64,000 nt of DNA from Clostridium lundense DSM 17049 (GTDB taxonomy: Bacteria; Bacillota; Clostridia; Clostridiales; Clostridiaceae): assembly GCF_000619945.1 (NCBI RefSeq), contig NZ_JHVC01000001.1, positions 62,001-126,000 on the forward strand, written 5' to 3'. Below, piece after piece: positions 35,243 through 43,938 of the stretch; within the stretch, counting starts at the first letter, position 1; each line of letters starts with the position of its first letter. Below the pieces are notes generated by a model. It was given only the letters and a program-made list of their open reading frames with translations, did not search any database and had not been told where the DNA came from. The position numbers and the translations under genes are program-made.

Positions 35243-35581
35243 ATGAATGAGTTATATAAATAAGAAATTTTAGAATTAACAAACTGTCTTAGAAATGATG
35301 AATGTTGGAGTGATTTAAGAAAAATATTATTAGAAAAGGAATATAATTTACAGGAAACTGCATTAGTTGCTTTCATGGAAGATGATAAAGAAAATGAATA
35401 TGGAGTAATTGTAACAAAAGATAAAAGGGTGATTGAATATGTTAGGTGTATGTCAGGTGAAGAAAATAACATAAATCATTTCAGAAGTAGAGATATAACA
35501 CATTTGGAACCATTTAGCATATATCCTCAAATTGAAGTGGCATTTGAAATGATAAATAATGGACAGATAGCAAATGATTAG
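35243..35581 (+). pseudogene. Small gene interrupted by an early in-frame stop
   Basis: A strong ribosome binding site (AGGGGG) and ATG at 35243 open the frame MNELYK, then TAA at 35261. The same frame continues without further stops for 105 codons to 35581 (EILELTNCLRNDECWSDLRK ... EMINNGQIAND). One base change (TAA from GAA, AAA or CAA) would restore a 112-residue acidic protein. Translation of the distal part could only restart at the ATG at 35375, which lacks a ribosome binding site. No family recognised. A sequencing error or a deliberate short leader are alternatives. The following 200 bases to 35782 show no intact gene. Confidence 0.6.
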
Positions 35582-35782
35582 GTTATAATTTAATGTTTCG
35601 TAAAAGCAATATAATGGAATGAATAGATAAAGGTAGAACTATAATAGACGAATATGAAAATAGTAGACCTTGGAAATGTATTAGCACATATGGGAAAAAT
35701 TAAGAAATACGTTTAGAATGATTATAATTTAAAGTACGTAATAATGGCTTAACAAAAAAATGAAGGATGGGAAGAAGTAATA

Positions 35783-36493
35783 ATGAAAGTACAATTAGTT
35801 CATGATTTTAATGTAAACACAGAAGATGAATTTTTAAAAATTCAAAAGGATTTAACAAAAAGAATTATACTGCAGAATAATTTTAATGTAGATAATATAC
35901 AAACTTGCGCAGGTGTTGATCTTGCTTATTGGATAAAAGATAAAGAGGAATATGCTACATGCTGCATAGTAGTTATTGATTATAAAACTAAAGAAGTATT
36001 AGAAAAGGTATATAGTTATGGAAAAATAAATGAGCCATATATACCTGGATACTTGGCTTTTAGAGAATTACCTTTAATCATTAAAGCTGTGGAAAAGCTA
36101 GCGATAGAGCCAGATATTTTTATATTTGATGGCAATGGTTATTTACACTATAATCATATGGGAAGTGCAACACATGCTTCATTTTTCTTAAATAAACCAA
36201 CAATAGGTGTGGCAAAAAGCTACCTTAAAATTAAAGGAGCAGATTTTCAAATGCCTAAAGATCAGGTAGGAGCATATACAGATATAATAATAGATGATGA
36301 AGTTTATGGAAGAGCATTAAGAAGTAGAGAAAATGCAAAACCAATATTTATTTCATGTGGAAATTATATAGACTTAGAAACAACTACAAAAATAGTATTA
36401 AATTTAATAAATAAGGAAAGCAGAATCCCAATACCAACAAGATTAGCAGATTTAGAAACCCATATTGTAAGAGAAAAATTAAGGTGGAAATAA
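35783..36493 (+). CDS. nfi: Endonuclease V (deoxyinosine-specific)
   Basis: 236 residues, the normal family length. Endonuclease V cuts the second phosphodiester 3' to deoxyinosine, starting repair of deaminated adenine. Motifs: GVDLAYW with the first catalytic Asp (about 45), PYIPGYLAFRE with the catalytic Glu (about 85-95), and DIFIFDGNGYLHYNHMGSA with the second Asp (about 113-131), followed by HASFFLNKPTIGVAKSYL. The C-terminal PTRLADLETH matches the family's final motif. It lies between a broken gene and an unknown gene, without an obvious operon partner. Confidence 0.93.
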   Translation: MKVQLVHDFNVNTEDEFLKIQKDLTKRIILQNNFNVDNIQTCAGVDLAYWIKDKEEYATCCIVVIDYKTKEVLEKVYSYGKINEPYIPGYLAFRELPLIIKAVEKLAIEPDIFIFDGNGYLHYNHMGSATHASFFLNKPTIGVAKSYLKIKGADFQMPKDQVGAYTDIIIDDEVYGRALRSRENAKPIFISCGNYIDLETTTKIVLNLINKESRIPIPTRLADLETHIVREKLRWK

Positions 36494-36582
36494 ATTGTAA
36501 GAATGGGTATTACGGTAGAAATAGAAAGTAGCAGATGGTAGATTTAATTTTATAACATATAGTTATATGGAGGCGTTAAAAA

Positions 36583-36984
36583 ATGTCTATAAGTATTTAT
36601 TATTCAGCAGAGAGAGACTATTGTTTATCAGAAAAAGAGAAAGAAATGGTAGATGAAGTTATAAATAAATACTCTATTAATAGCAATGAGGAAATGGATT
36701 GGAAAGGTGAAGATTTTTGTATTTATGAGTACGAAAGTTTAGAATTTCCTACTGTATTTCAAGGTGCAACAAAAATAGGATATTATGAAGATGATTATGA
36801 AAGAGAAATAGAAGAAGTATTAAGATGGTGTTATTGCTTAACTGAAATAAAACGGATTTTAAAGGATGCAAATTGGACAGTAAGTTTAGATAATGAAATG
36901 ATAAAATATGATGAGAAGATTGGATTTTACCTGCCAGGTATTCCAAAATTGCTTCATATAGAACTAAAACCAGATTTAAAATAA
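36583..36984 (+). CDS. Hypothetical acidic protein
   Basis: 133 residues, strongly acidic, with no signal peptide or membrane segment. It begins MSISIYYSAERDYCLSEKEK and contains FCIYEYESLEFPTVFQGATK and VLRWCYCLTEIKRI. GGAGGCG precedes the ATG, so the gene looks expressed. Small acidic single-domain proteins of this type occur among immunity proteins, but I see no toxin gene next to it and assign no family. It precedes the glycosyltransferase gene by 130 bases. Confidence 0.55.
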   Translation: MSISIYYSAERDYCLSEKEKEMVDEVINKYSINSNEEMDWKGEDFCIYEYESLEFPTVFQGATKIGYYEDDYEREIEEVLRWCYCLTEIKRILKDANWTVSLDNEMIKYDEKIGFYLPGIPKLLHIELKPDLK

Positions 36985-37115
36985 GTTACAATGATTTAAA
37001 AATTAAGGTTTAATTTAAGTGAACTTAATAAAATTTTAATATATTAATAAGCTTTTCATAATTTTTATGATAGATAATAAGATCAATCAATTAAGTTTAG
37101 GGGATGGAAAGCGAT

Positions 37116-38276
37116 ATGAAAATTTTATTAACAAGTGATACCTATCTACCATCAGTAAATGGTGTAGTTACATCAATAAGGATTTTATATAGAGAACTTA
37201 AAAAAAGAGGAAATGATGTTAAGATATTAACCTTATCACCAAGTGGTGAGGAATATGTTAATGAAGATATTTATTATTTGAAATCTTTTGATTTGAGGTT
37301 GTATCCAGGGGTTAGAGGAAGTTTATCATTTAAAAGCAGATTTTTACAAGAATTGATCTCTTGGGAACCAGATGTTATACATTCTCATACAGAATTTATA
37401 ACTATGCATTATGCAAATAAAATTAGTAAATTATTAAAAATACCTCATTTTCATACCTATCACACTATGTATGAAGATTATGTTGGATATGTTATAAAGG
37501 AAACTGTCATAAGTAAAAAGGCAGCGGGATTAGCGTCAAAGTTAGTGGTTAGACATGTGGATAAAATAATAGCACCTACAATAAAAGTAGAAAATGCTTT
37601 AAAAAGTTATGGAGTAAAACAACCTATAAGTGTAATACCAACAGGGATAGATTTACAAAGATTCGATTTAAAACTTACAAGAAATGAAATAAAGACATTA
37701 AGAGAAGAGTTAGGAATTAAGGAAGATGAACAAGTACTATTGTATTTAGGTAGAATAGGCAAGGAGAAAAATATACAAGAAATTATAGAAAACTTTAGTT
37801 TGAATAATGAAGGAAAGAAACTACTAATAGTTGGTGGAGGACCATATTTAGATAATTTAAAGAAACAAGTTCAAAATTGTTCATTGGAGAAAAAAGTTAT
37901 ATTTACTGGAATGATTCCACCAGAACAGGTTGTAAAATATTATAAAATAAGTGATGTGTTTTTGACTGCATCTGTTAGTGAAACTCAAGGACTCACATAT
38001 TTAGAAGCTTTAGCAAGTGGCATTCCTGTTATATGTAGAAAAGACGATTCAAATGAAGAATTAATTAAAAATAATTTTAATGGGTTTAGGTATGATAATA
38101 GGGAAGACTATTTAGATGCTTTAGATAATGTATTAAAAGAAAATAAAAAGTTTAAACAAAATGCAGTTAAGAGTATTTTCAACTATTCAAAGGATATATA
38201 TGCAGAAAGAGTTAACAGATTATATTATTCTTCAGTAAAACAGACTGAAATGTATTTTGCTAGAGTTATATCTTAA
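37116..38276 (+). CDS. Family 4 glycosyltransferase, possibly diacylglycerol glucosyltransferase
   Basis: 386 residues, GT-B fold. The N-terminal domain opens MKILLTSDTYLPSVNGVVTS, typical of GT4 lipid glycosyltransferases (the glycine-poor SVNGVV loop), with HSHTEF and HTYHTMYEDYVGYV. The C-terminal donor domain has LYLGRIGKEKNIQEIIE, LTASVSETQGLTYLEALA (the EX7E motif region) and a GIPVICRKD segment. It probably transfers glucose to diacylglycerol in membrane glycolipid synthesis. I use the ATG at 37116; the one at 37104 lies within AGGGGATGG, the ribosome binding site. A perfect terminator follows. Confidence 0.88.
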   Translation: MKILLTSDTYLPSVNGVVTSIRILYRELKKRGNDVKILTLSPSGEEYVNEDIYYLKSFDLRLYPGVRGSLSFKSRFLQELISWEPDVIHSHTEFITMHYANKISKLLKIPHFHTYHTMYEDYVGYVIKETVISKKAAGLASKLVVRHVDKIIAPTIKVENALKSYGVKQPISVIPTGIDLQRFDLKLTRNEIKTLREELGIKEDEQVLLYLGRIGKEKNIQEIIENFSLNNEGKKLLIVGGGPYLDNLKKQVQNCSLEKKVIFTGMIPPEQVVKYYKISDVFLTASVSETQGLTYLEALASGIPVICRKDDSNEELIKNNFNGFRYDNREDYLDALDNVLKENKKFKQNAVKSIFNYSKDIYAERVNRLYYSSVKQTEMYFARVIS

Positions 38277-38290
38277 ATATAAAATAATTA

Positions 38291-38325
38291 AAACTCTCGT
38301 TTTTTATAAACGAGAGTTATTTTTA
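38291..38325 (+). terminator. Intrinsic terminator after the glycosyltransferase
   Basis: AACTCTCG (38292-38299) pairs with CGAGAGTT (38311-38318), then ATTTTTAT. A similar hairpin occurs after the next chemoreceptor. Confidence 0.9.
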
Positions 38326-38484
38326 TGTGTGTGCTTATTTAAAGGATTTCCAACAATTATACTACACTATATTGATATTTTGCATACATTTTGAAGGGAA
38401 AATGACAATATATCAGCATATAGTTTTAATGTTTTGTATAATATCATACAAAAATGCAATATAAAATACAAATATCTCATAAAT

Positions 38485-38512
38485 TTGACTTTTTTCTATC
38501 ATTTGGTATAAT
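38485..38512 (+). promoter_or_regulatory. Promoter of the first 4HB chemoreceptor
   Basis: TTGACT (38485-38490), a 16-base spacer TTTTTCTATCATTTGG, and TATAAT (38507-38512), followed by AATTATA. It is almost identical to the promoter at 40641. A leader of about 170 bases follows in which I see no strong structure. Confidence 0.72.
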
Positions 38513-38692
38513 AATTATATGTAAAATGTTGTTTTTTTTATAATATTAGATAAAATTAAAAGAATTAATTAATTATTAAAAACAGCTTTAAATTTTTCAG
38601 GAGTATTAATTACAATACATAATAATTAGTACTTTTTTTATACTATGAAAACTTAAAAGTGAAAGAAAAAATAAAAAGATGGGGGAAGAGAA

Positions 38693-40408
38693 ATGAAATT
38701 TTTTAATAATTTGAAGATATCTTCAAAGTTAATATTAAGCTTTTTAATAGTTGGATGTTTAATGATTGCCATAGGAATAATGGGAGTATTAAATATGAAC
38801 AAAATTAATGAAAAAGCTGAGGATTTATATTATGACAATATAGTAGGAATAACTGAAATAAATGACATAGATAAAGATCTATTTAAAATCTATTTAGATA
38901 TACAGTTGATGATAAATAATGATAATAGTAGCAAGATAAATGAATTAAAAAATGAAATTGGTAAACTATCATCAGAATATAAAAAGAACATTGAAGTATA
39001 CAAAGGATCTATTACAAAAAAAGAGGATAAGGAGCTTTTAGATGAGCTTGAGGTAAGATTAACACAATGTGAAGAAATTAGGGAACAATATATAAATTTG
39101 GTAGCAGAAAATAAAACTTTTGAAGCTAAGACAAAACTTATTGAATTTACAAATTCACGAAATAATATGAGAGCTACATTAGAGAAGATGGTAGAATTAA
39201 ATAAAAGCTGGGCAAAGGATGCTGTAGCGGATAATAAAAATACTTTTAATAAGTCACTTGCAATTATTATTGGTATAATTATCTTCTCGTTTATATTATT
39301 GATATTATGTTCAATTTTAATAATAAGATCTATAACAATACCATTAAAGAAAATACAGGATTTTTCAGATAGACTATCGGAATACGATTTTTCAGAACCA
39401 CTAGTTGTAAAGTCAAATGATGAATTTGGACAAACAGCTATGGCTTTAAATAGGGCACAAGATAACGTAAGTTCTCTTATAAAAGATGTTATGGATAGTT
39501 CTCAGGACATGAGTGCATCAAGTGAAGAATTATCTGCTACTGTGGAAGAAATGACATCAAAATTTGAAAATATAAATAATTCTACAATAGAAATTAATTC
39601 AGGAATGCAAGAAACAAGTGCAACAGCTGAAGAAGTCTCAGCTTCAGTACAAGAAATAGATTCAAGTATTTCAGTATTAGCAAATAAAGCTGTTAATGGA
39701 AGTAGTAATGCTGTAAAAATAAGAGAAAGAGCAGATGATATACAAAAGGATGCTAAGGAAACAATTGAAAATACAAAAGGAATTTATAATCATATAGAAG
39801 AGAATATACTAAGAGATATTGAAAAAGGTAAAGTTGTGCATGAAATTAAGGATATGGCAAATATAATATCTAGTATAGCAGAACAAACAAACTTGTTAGC
39901 CCTTAATGCGGCAATAGAAGCGGCAAGAGCAGGTGAACACGGAAAAGGTTTTGCAGTAGTTGCAGAAGAAGTGAGGACACTTGCGGAACAATCTTCCCTA
40001 GCAGCAGAAAATGTTAAAACTACTATAGATGAAGTCCAAGAAGCATTTAATAATATATGTGGAAATAGTAATGAACTATTAAAATTTATGAATGATAAAG
40101 TATCTACTCAGTTTGAAGTTTTCTCTAAGGTAGCACAGCAATATGGGGAGGATGGAAATTTCTTTAATAATATGTCTGAAGAATTAGCTTCTATGACACA
40201 ACAAATTACAGCAACAATAAATCAGGTTAGTGAAGCGGTACAAAACATGGCAGAAATGGCTCAAGGTTCATCAGGCAATTTAAGCGAGATAAAGGAAAGT
40301 ATTAATGAATCAACTGAAGCTATGGAAAGTGTTGCAACTACAGCACAAAACCAAGCAGATCTTGCACAAAAGCTTAATGAACTAGTTCAAAGATTTAAAG
40401 TATCTTAA
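38693..40408 (+). CDS. Methyl-accepting chemotaxis protein (4HB sensor), paralogue A
   Basis: 571 residues: TM1 about 12-33 (LILSFLIVGCLMIAIGIMGV), a four-helix-bundle extracellular domain (about 35-185), TM2 about 190-212, HAMP, and a cytoplasmic hairpin with tip IAEQTNLLALNAAIEAARAG. It is nearly collinear with the receptor at 42149, with the same start MKFFNNLKIS and same end FKVS; the sensor halves differ more than the signalling halves, as expected of duplicated receptors diverging in ligand. A GGDEF/EAL gene lies between the two. Confidence 0.94.
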   Translation: MKFFNNLKISSKLILSFLIVGCLMIAIGIMGVLNMNKINEKAEDLYYDNIVGITEINDIDKDLFKIYLDIQLMINNDNSSKINELKNEIGKLSSEYKKNIEVYKGSITKKEDKELLDELEVRLTQCEEIREQYINLVAENKTFEAKTKLIEFTNSRNNMRATLEKMVELNKSWAKDAVADNKNTFNKSLAIIIGIIIFSFILLILCSILIIRSITIPLKKIQDFSDRLSEYDFSEPLVVKSNDEFGQTAMALNRAQDNVSSLIKDVMDSSQDMSASSEELSATVEEMTSKFENINNSTIEINSGMQETSATAEEVSASVQEIDSSISVLANKAVNGSSNAVKIRERADDIQKDAKETIENTKGIYNHIEENILRDIEKGKVVHEIKDMANIISSIAEQTNLLALNAAIEAARAGEHGKGFAVVAEEVRTLAEQSSLAAENVKTTIDEVQEAFNNICGNSNELLKFMNDKVSTQFEVFSKVAQQYGEDGNFFNNMSEELASMTQQITATINQVSEAVQNMAEMAQGSSGNLSEIKESINESTEAMESVATTAQNQADLAQKLNELVQRFKVS

Positions 40409-40444
40409 TGATTTAAATTTATAATATGGAATTTATTCAATAAT

Positions 40445-40476
40445 AAAACTCTTGTTTTTTATAAGCGAGGGTTTTT
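40445..40476 (+). terminator. Intrinsic terminator after chemoreceptor paralogue A
   Basis: AAAACTCTTG (40445-40454) pairs with CGAGGGTTTTT (40466-40476) through G-U pairs. The TTTTTTATAA loop is the same as in the terminator at 38291. Confidence 0.8.
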
Positions 40477-40640
40477 ATTATTGAATAATATAAATCCTAA
40501 TAAAAGAAAATAATTTATATATTTTAGATTACAAATACTGCTAAATATTAATTAATATTTTAATATTTAGTATAAATATATGTAAAAAGAATGAAAAAAA
40601 TGTAAATGCAATGCAATAAAACCCAATAAAATCACAAAAA

Positions 40641-40668
40641 TTGACTTTTTTCTATATTAAGGTATAAT
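40641..40668 (+). promoter_or_regulatory. Promoter of the EAL gene and chemoreceptor paralogue B
   Basis: TTGACT (40641-40646), 16 bases TTTTTCTATATTAAGG, TATAAT (40663-40668), then TATTAA. It shares about 27 of 34 bases with the promoter at 38485, including the TTTTTCTAT tract after the -35 box. Confidence 0.72.
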
Positions 40669-40774
40669 TATTAAATAAAATATTTGGCCTGTTAATAAAG
40701 GGAAAAAATTGAATAACATAAGTTAACTGTAAAAATATAATTTTTAAATTTCTAAAATGATTAGGAGGAGTTTA

Positions 40775-42094
40775 ATGGAAATTATACATGATAATGAAAT
40801 GTCGTCTGATCTTTATAATATAGACTACTCTTTAGAGAAATTTAAAGATGTATTCTGTAAAAACTTATGTGAACACAATGAATGTTCTATAATTCCTATA
40901 CATATTTCCATTTTAAAACACTATAATTATTTGTTAGGATATGAATATGGCGATAGGATATTAAAAAAAGTTATTGAAAAGATAAAGTATAGAATTGAAG
41001 AGAATGGCAATATGTATAGATTTGGAGGGAGTACCTTATTAGTTATATTAAATGAAAGCTGTAAACAAAAAATAATAGGTATAGTGGAAACAATAATAAA
41101 AGATTTTAATGAGCCAATCAAAATTAAAGATAAAGAATTGAAAGTTTTTTTAAATATAGGAATAGTCCATTATCCAGAAGATTCTAAAGAAGTACATACT
41201 ATTTTTAAATATATAGAAATTGTTTTAGATGGAGTTAAGAAAAAATATAAAAATACATACAGATTTTTGAACCATAAAATGGTTCAAAAGCATATTAAAA
41301 AATGTCAATACGAAAAAGAGATATTAAATGCTATAAATAATGGTGAATTTAAAATATATTATCAATCAATAGTGGACATATCTAATAAAAGTATATGTAG
41401 TTTTGAAGCACTTTTAAGATGGAACCATCCAAAGGATGGAATTATAATGCCATTAGATTTTATAGATATACTAGAATCTAGTGGAATAATTATAGATGTT
41501 GGAAAATTTATTTTTAAAGAAGTATGTAATGAAATAAAGAATATAAAAAAATTAGCTAAAAGAGATATAAGTGTATCTATAAATGTATCTGAATGTCAAT
41601 TGTTAGACGACACATTTTTAGAATTTATAGACGAAACTTTAGATAAAACAGAAGTTGAGGCCAAAAACATTAACCTTGAGATAATAGAAAGATCTATGCT
41701 AGAATCAACAGAAAAAACTTTAAATGTTCTTAAGGAACTAAAAAGTAGGGGATTTGGTGTAATAATTGATGATTTTGGTACAAAGTACTCAGCATTAAAC
41801 TATCTATGTAATTTTCCTATAAGTGGTTTTAAGATAGATAAATTTTTTATAGAAAAAATCCCTAACTCATATAAAGAAGCAATTGTACTAAAAAATATCA
41901 TTCAATTAGCAAAAGAACTTGGAATTGATGTGGTTGCTGAAGGGGTAGAAAGGGTAGAGCAATTAGAATTTTTACAAAGCGTTAATTGTAATAAAATTCA
42001 AGGATTTATCTTTTCAAAGCCATTTCCATGTGAAGAATTATATAAAGAGAAGTTTGATTTAGGTGGGATTTTTGTTCCACTTCCATTAAATTAA
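40775..42094 (+). CDS. c-di-GMP phosphodiesterase (degenerate GGDEF + EAL)
   Basis: 439 residues, cytoplasmic, start after AGGAGGAG. Residues about 10-170 are a GGDEF-type domain whose active-site motif reads RFGGSTLLVIL, so cyclase activity should be lost and a GTP-binding regulatory role is possible. Residues about 180-435 are an EAL domain with catalytic features intact: FEALLRWNHP, SINVSECQL, LEIIERSML, IDDFGTKYSAL, FKIDKFFI, AEGVE and IQGFIFSKPFP. It should hydrolyse c-di-GMP and so favour motility. The chemoreceptor start is 54 bases after its stop. Confidence 0.9.
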   Translation: MEIIHDNEMSSDLYNIDYSLEKFKDVFCKNLCEHNECSIIPIHISILKHYNYLLGYEYGDRILKKVIEKIKYRIEENGNMYRFGGSTLLVILNESCKQKIIGIVETIIKDFNEPIKIKDKELKVFLNIGIVHYPEDSKEVHTIFKYIEIVLDGVKKKYKNTYRFLNHKMVQKHIKKCQYEKEILNAINNGEFKIYYQSIVDISNKSICSFEALLRWNHPKDGIIMPLDFIDILESSGIIIDVGKFIFKEVCNEIKNIKKLAKRDISVSINVSECQLLDDTFLEFIDETLDKTEVEAKNINLEIIERSMLESTEKTLNVLKELKSRGFGVIIDDFGTKYSALNYLCNFPISGFKIDKFFIEKIPNSYKEAIVLKNIIQLAKELGIDVVAEGVERVEQLEFLQSVNCNKIQGFIFSKPFPCEELYKEKFDLGGIFVPLPLN

Positions 42095-42148
42095 GTAAAT
42101 AATAGATAATATTAATATTTAAAAATAAAAAATAGTGGGAGAATGAGT

Positions 42149-43864
42149 ATGAAATTTTTCAATAATTTAAAGATATCTTTGAAATTGATATTAAGTTTTT
42201 TAACAGTTGGATGTTTAATGATTACCATTGGCATAATGGGTATAGTAAACATAAGTAAAATTAATAAAGCTGCTGAGGAATTATATTATGACAATATATT
42301 AGGAATAAGTACAATAAATGAAATAGATAAAGGAATGTTTAAAACTTATTTAGATATACAGTTAATGATGAATGATGACAATAAGGAAAAGATAAATGAA
42401 TTAAAAAGTGAAATTGATAATTTAACAGCAGAGTATAATAAGAATATTGAACTATATGAAAAATGTATGACCAAGGAAGAAGATAAAAAACTTTTGGATG
42501 AGTTTAAAGTAAAGCTAAAACAATATGAAGAGGCTAGGAAAGAATATATAAATTTAATACTACAGAATAAAACTGTTGAAGCTAAAGGAAAATTTATCTC
42601 ACTTGCAAATTTACGAGATAATACTAGAGCTACATTAGAGAAATTGGTGGAACTAAACAAAAGCTGGGCGAAGGAAGCTGTAGATACTAATAAGGTTACC
42701 TTTAATAATTCACTTAGAGTAACTAATGGTATAATTATTTTTTCATTTATATTATTAATAGTATGTTCAATTTTAATAATAAGATCTATAACAGTACCAT
42801 TAAAGAAGATAAAGGATCTATCAGATAGATTATCAGAATATAATTTTTCAGAACCTTTAGTAATGAACTCAAATGATGAATTTGGACAAACAGCCAAAGC
42901 TTTGAATAGGGCACAAGATAATGTAAGCTCTCTTATAAAAGATGTTATGGATAATTCACAGGATATGAGTGCTGCAAGCGAGGAATTATCAGCAACTGTG
43001 GAAGAAATAACATCAAAGTTTGAAAATATAAATAATTCTACAACAGAAATTAATTCAGGGGCCCAAGAAACAAGTGCAACCGCTGAAGAAGTATCTGCTT
43101 CAGTACAAGAAATAGATTCAAGTATTTCAGTATTAGCAGGTAAGGCAGTTGATGGAAGCAGCAATGCCGTAGAAATAAGAAGAAGAGCAGACGATATGCA
43201 AAAAAATGCTAAGGAAACAATTGAAAATACAAAGGAAGTTTATAATCATATAGAAAACAATTTACTAAGGGACATTGAAAAGGGTAAAGTTGTACATGAA
43301 ATCAAGGATATGGCAAATATAATATCTAATATAGCAGAACAAACAAATCTGTTGGCTCTTAATGCAGCCATAGAGGCAGCAAGAGCAGGGGAACAAGGAA
43401 AAGGCTTTGCAGTAGTTGCAGAAGAAGTAAGAAAACTTGCAGAACAATCTTCCCTAGCAGCTGAAAATGTTAAAACAACTATAGATGAAGTTCAAGAAGC
43501 ATTTAATAATATATGTGGAAATAGTAATGAATTATTAAAATTTATGAATGATAAAGTATCTAACCAGTTTGAAACTTTTGTTAAGGTAGCAGAACAATAT
43601 GGAGAAGACGGAAATTTCTTCAATGATATGTCTGAAGAATTAGCCTCTATGACAGAAGAAATTACAGCAACAATAAATGAAGTTAGTGAAGCTGTGCAAG
43701 GTATGGCAGAAATGGCTCAAAGGTCATCAGAAAGTTTAAGTGGAGTAAAAGAAAGTATTAATGAGTCAACTGAAGCTATGGAAAGTGTTGCAATTACGGT
43801 ACAAAATCAGGCAGAACTTTCACAAAAACTTAACGGGTTAGTTCAGAAATTTAAAGTATCTTAA
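42149..43864 (+). CDS. Methyl-accepting chemotaxis protein (4HB sensor), paralogue B
   Basis: 571 residues, a tandem paralogue of the receptor at 38693, with the same domain order (TM1, 4HB ligand domain, TM2, HAMP, signalling hairpin with IAEQTNLLALNAAIEAARAG, ending VQKFKVS). I use the ATG at 42149; the one at 42143 is only a few bases from the ribosome binding site GTGGGAG. No terminator separates it from the EAL gene, so c-di-GMP hydrolysis and this receptor are probably co-expressed. Ends at a bidirectional hairpin. Confidence 0.94.
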   Translation: MKFFNNLKISLKLILSFLTVGCLMITIGIMGIVNISKINKAAEELYYDNILGISTINEIDKGMFKTYLDIQLMMNDDNKEKINELKSEIDNLTAEYNKNIELYEKCMTKEEDKKLLDEFKVKLKQYEEARKEYINLILQNKTVEAKGKFISLANLRDNTRATLEKLVELNKSWAKEAVDTNKVTFNNSLRVTNGIIIFSFILLIVCSILIIRSITVPLKKIKDLSDRLSEYNFSEPLVMNSNDEFGQTAKALNRAQDNVSSLIKDVMDNSQDMSAASEELSATVEEITSKFENINNSTTEINSGAQETSATAEEVSASVQEIDSSISVLAGKAVDGSSNAVEIRRRADDMQKNAKETIENTKEVYNHIENNLLRDIEKGKVVHEIKDMANIISNIAEQTNLLALNAAIEAARAGEQGKGFAVVAEEVRKLAEQSSLAAENVKTTIDEVQEAFNNICGNSNELLKFMNDKVSNQFETFVKVAEQYGEDGNFFNDMSEELASMTEEITATINEVSEAVQGMAEMAQRSSESLSGVKESINESTEAMESVAITVQNQAELSQKLNGLVQKFKVS

Positions 43865-43884
43865 AAATATAAATTATATTAAAT

Positions 43885-43924
43885 AAAAAAGTTCAGGTGA
43901 ATCTAAGATTCTTCCTGAACTTTT
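43885..43924. terminator. Bidirectional terminator
   Basis: GTTCAGG (43891-43897) with GAATC pairs with GATTC and CCTGAAC (ending 43920), bordered by A6 and T4. It serves the convergent chemoreceptor and histidine kinase genes. Confidence 0.88.
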
Positions 43925-43938
43925 ATTATGTCTCAAAA

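Noticed and set aside
35582..35782. A possible further pseudogene between the interrupted gene and endonuclease V
   Set aside because: All frames are broken by stops within a few codons, and no recognisable protein segment remains.
38513..38692. Possible c-di-GMP riboswitch in the long leaders of the chemoreceptors
   Set aside because: I see none of the conserved GEMM or c-di-GMP-II core sequences; the leaders are plain AT-rich sequence.
40722..40734. AGTTAACTGTAAA, resembling a right arm of the palindromic repeat
   Set aside because: It lacks the CCC end and any partner arm; GTTAACTGT alone is common in AT-rich sequence.
42346..43164. A 272-codon open frame on the - strand
   Set aside because: It is antisense to the chemoreceptor; its Ser/Leu/Ile-rich composition is the usual shadow of a coiled-coil gene.
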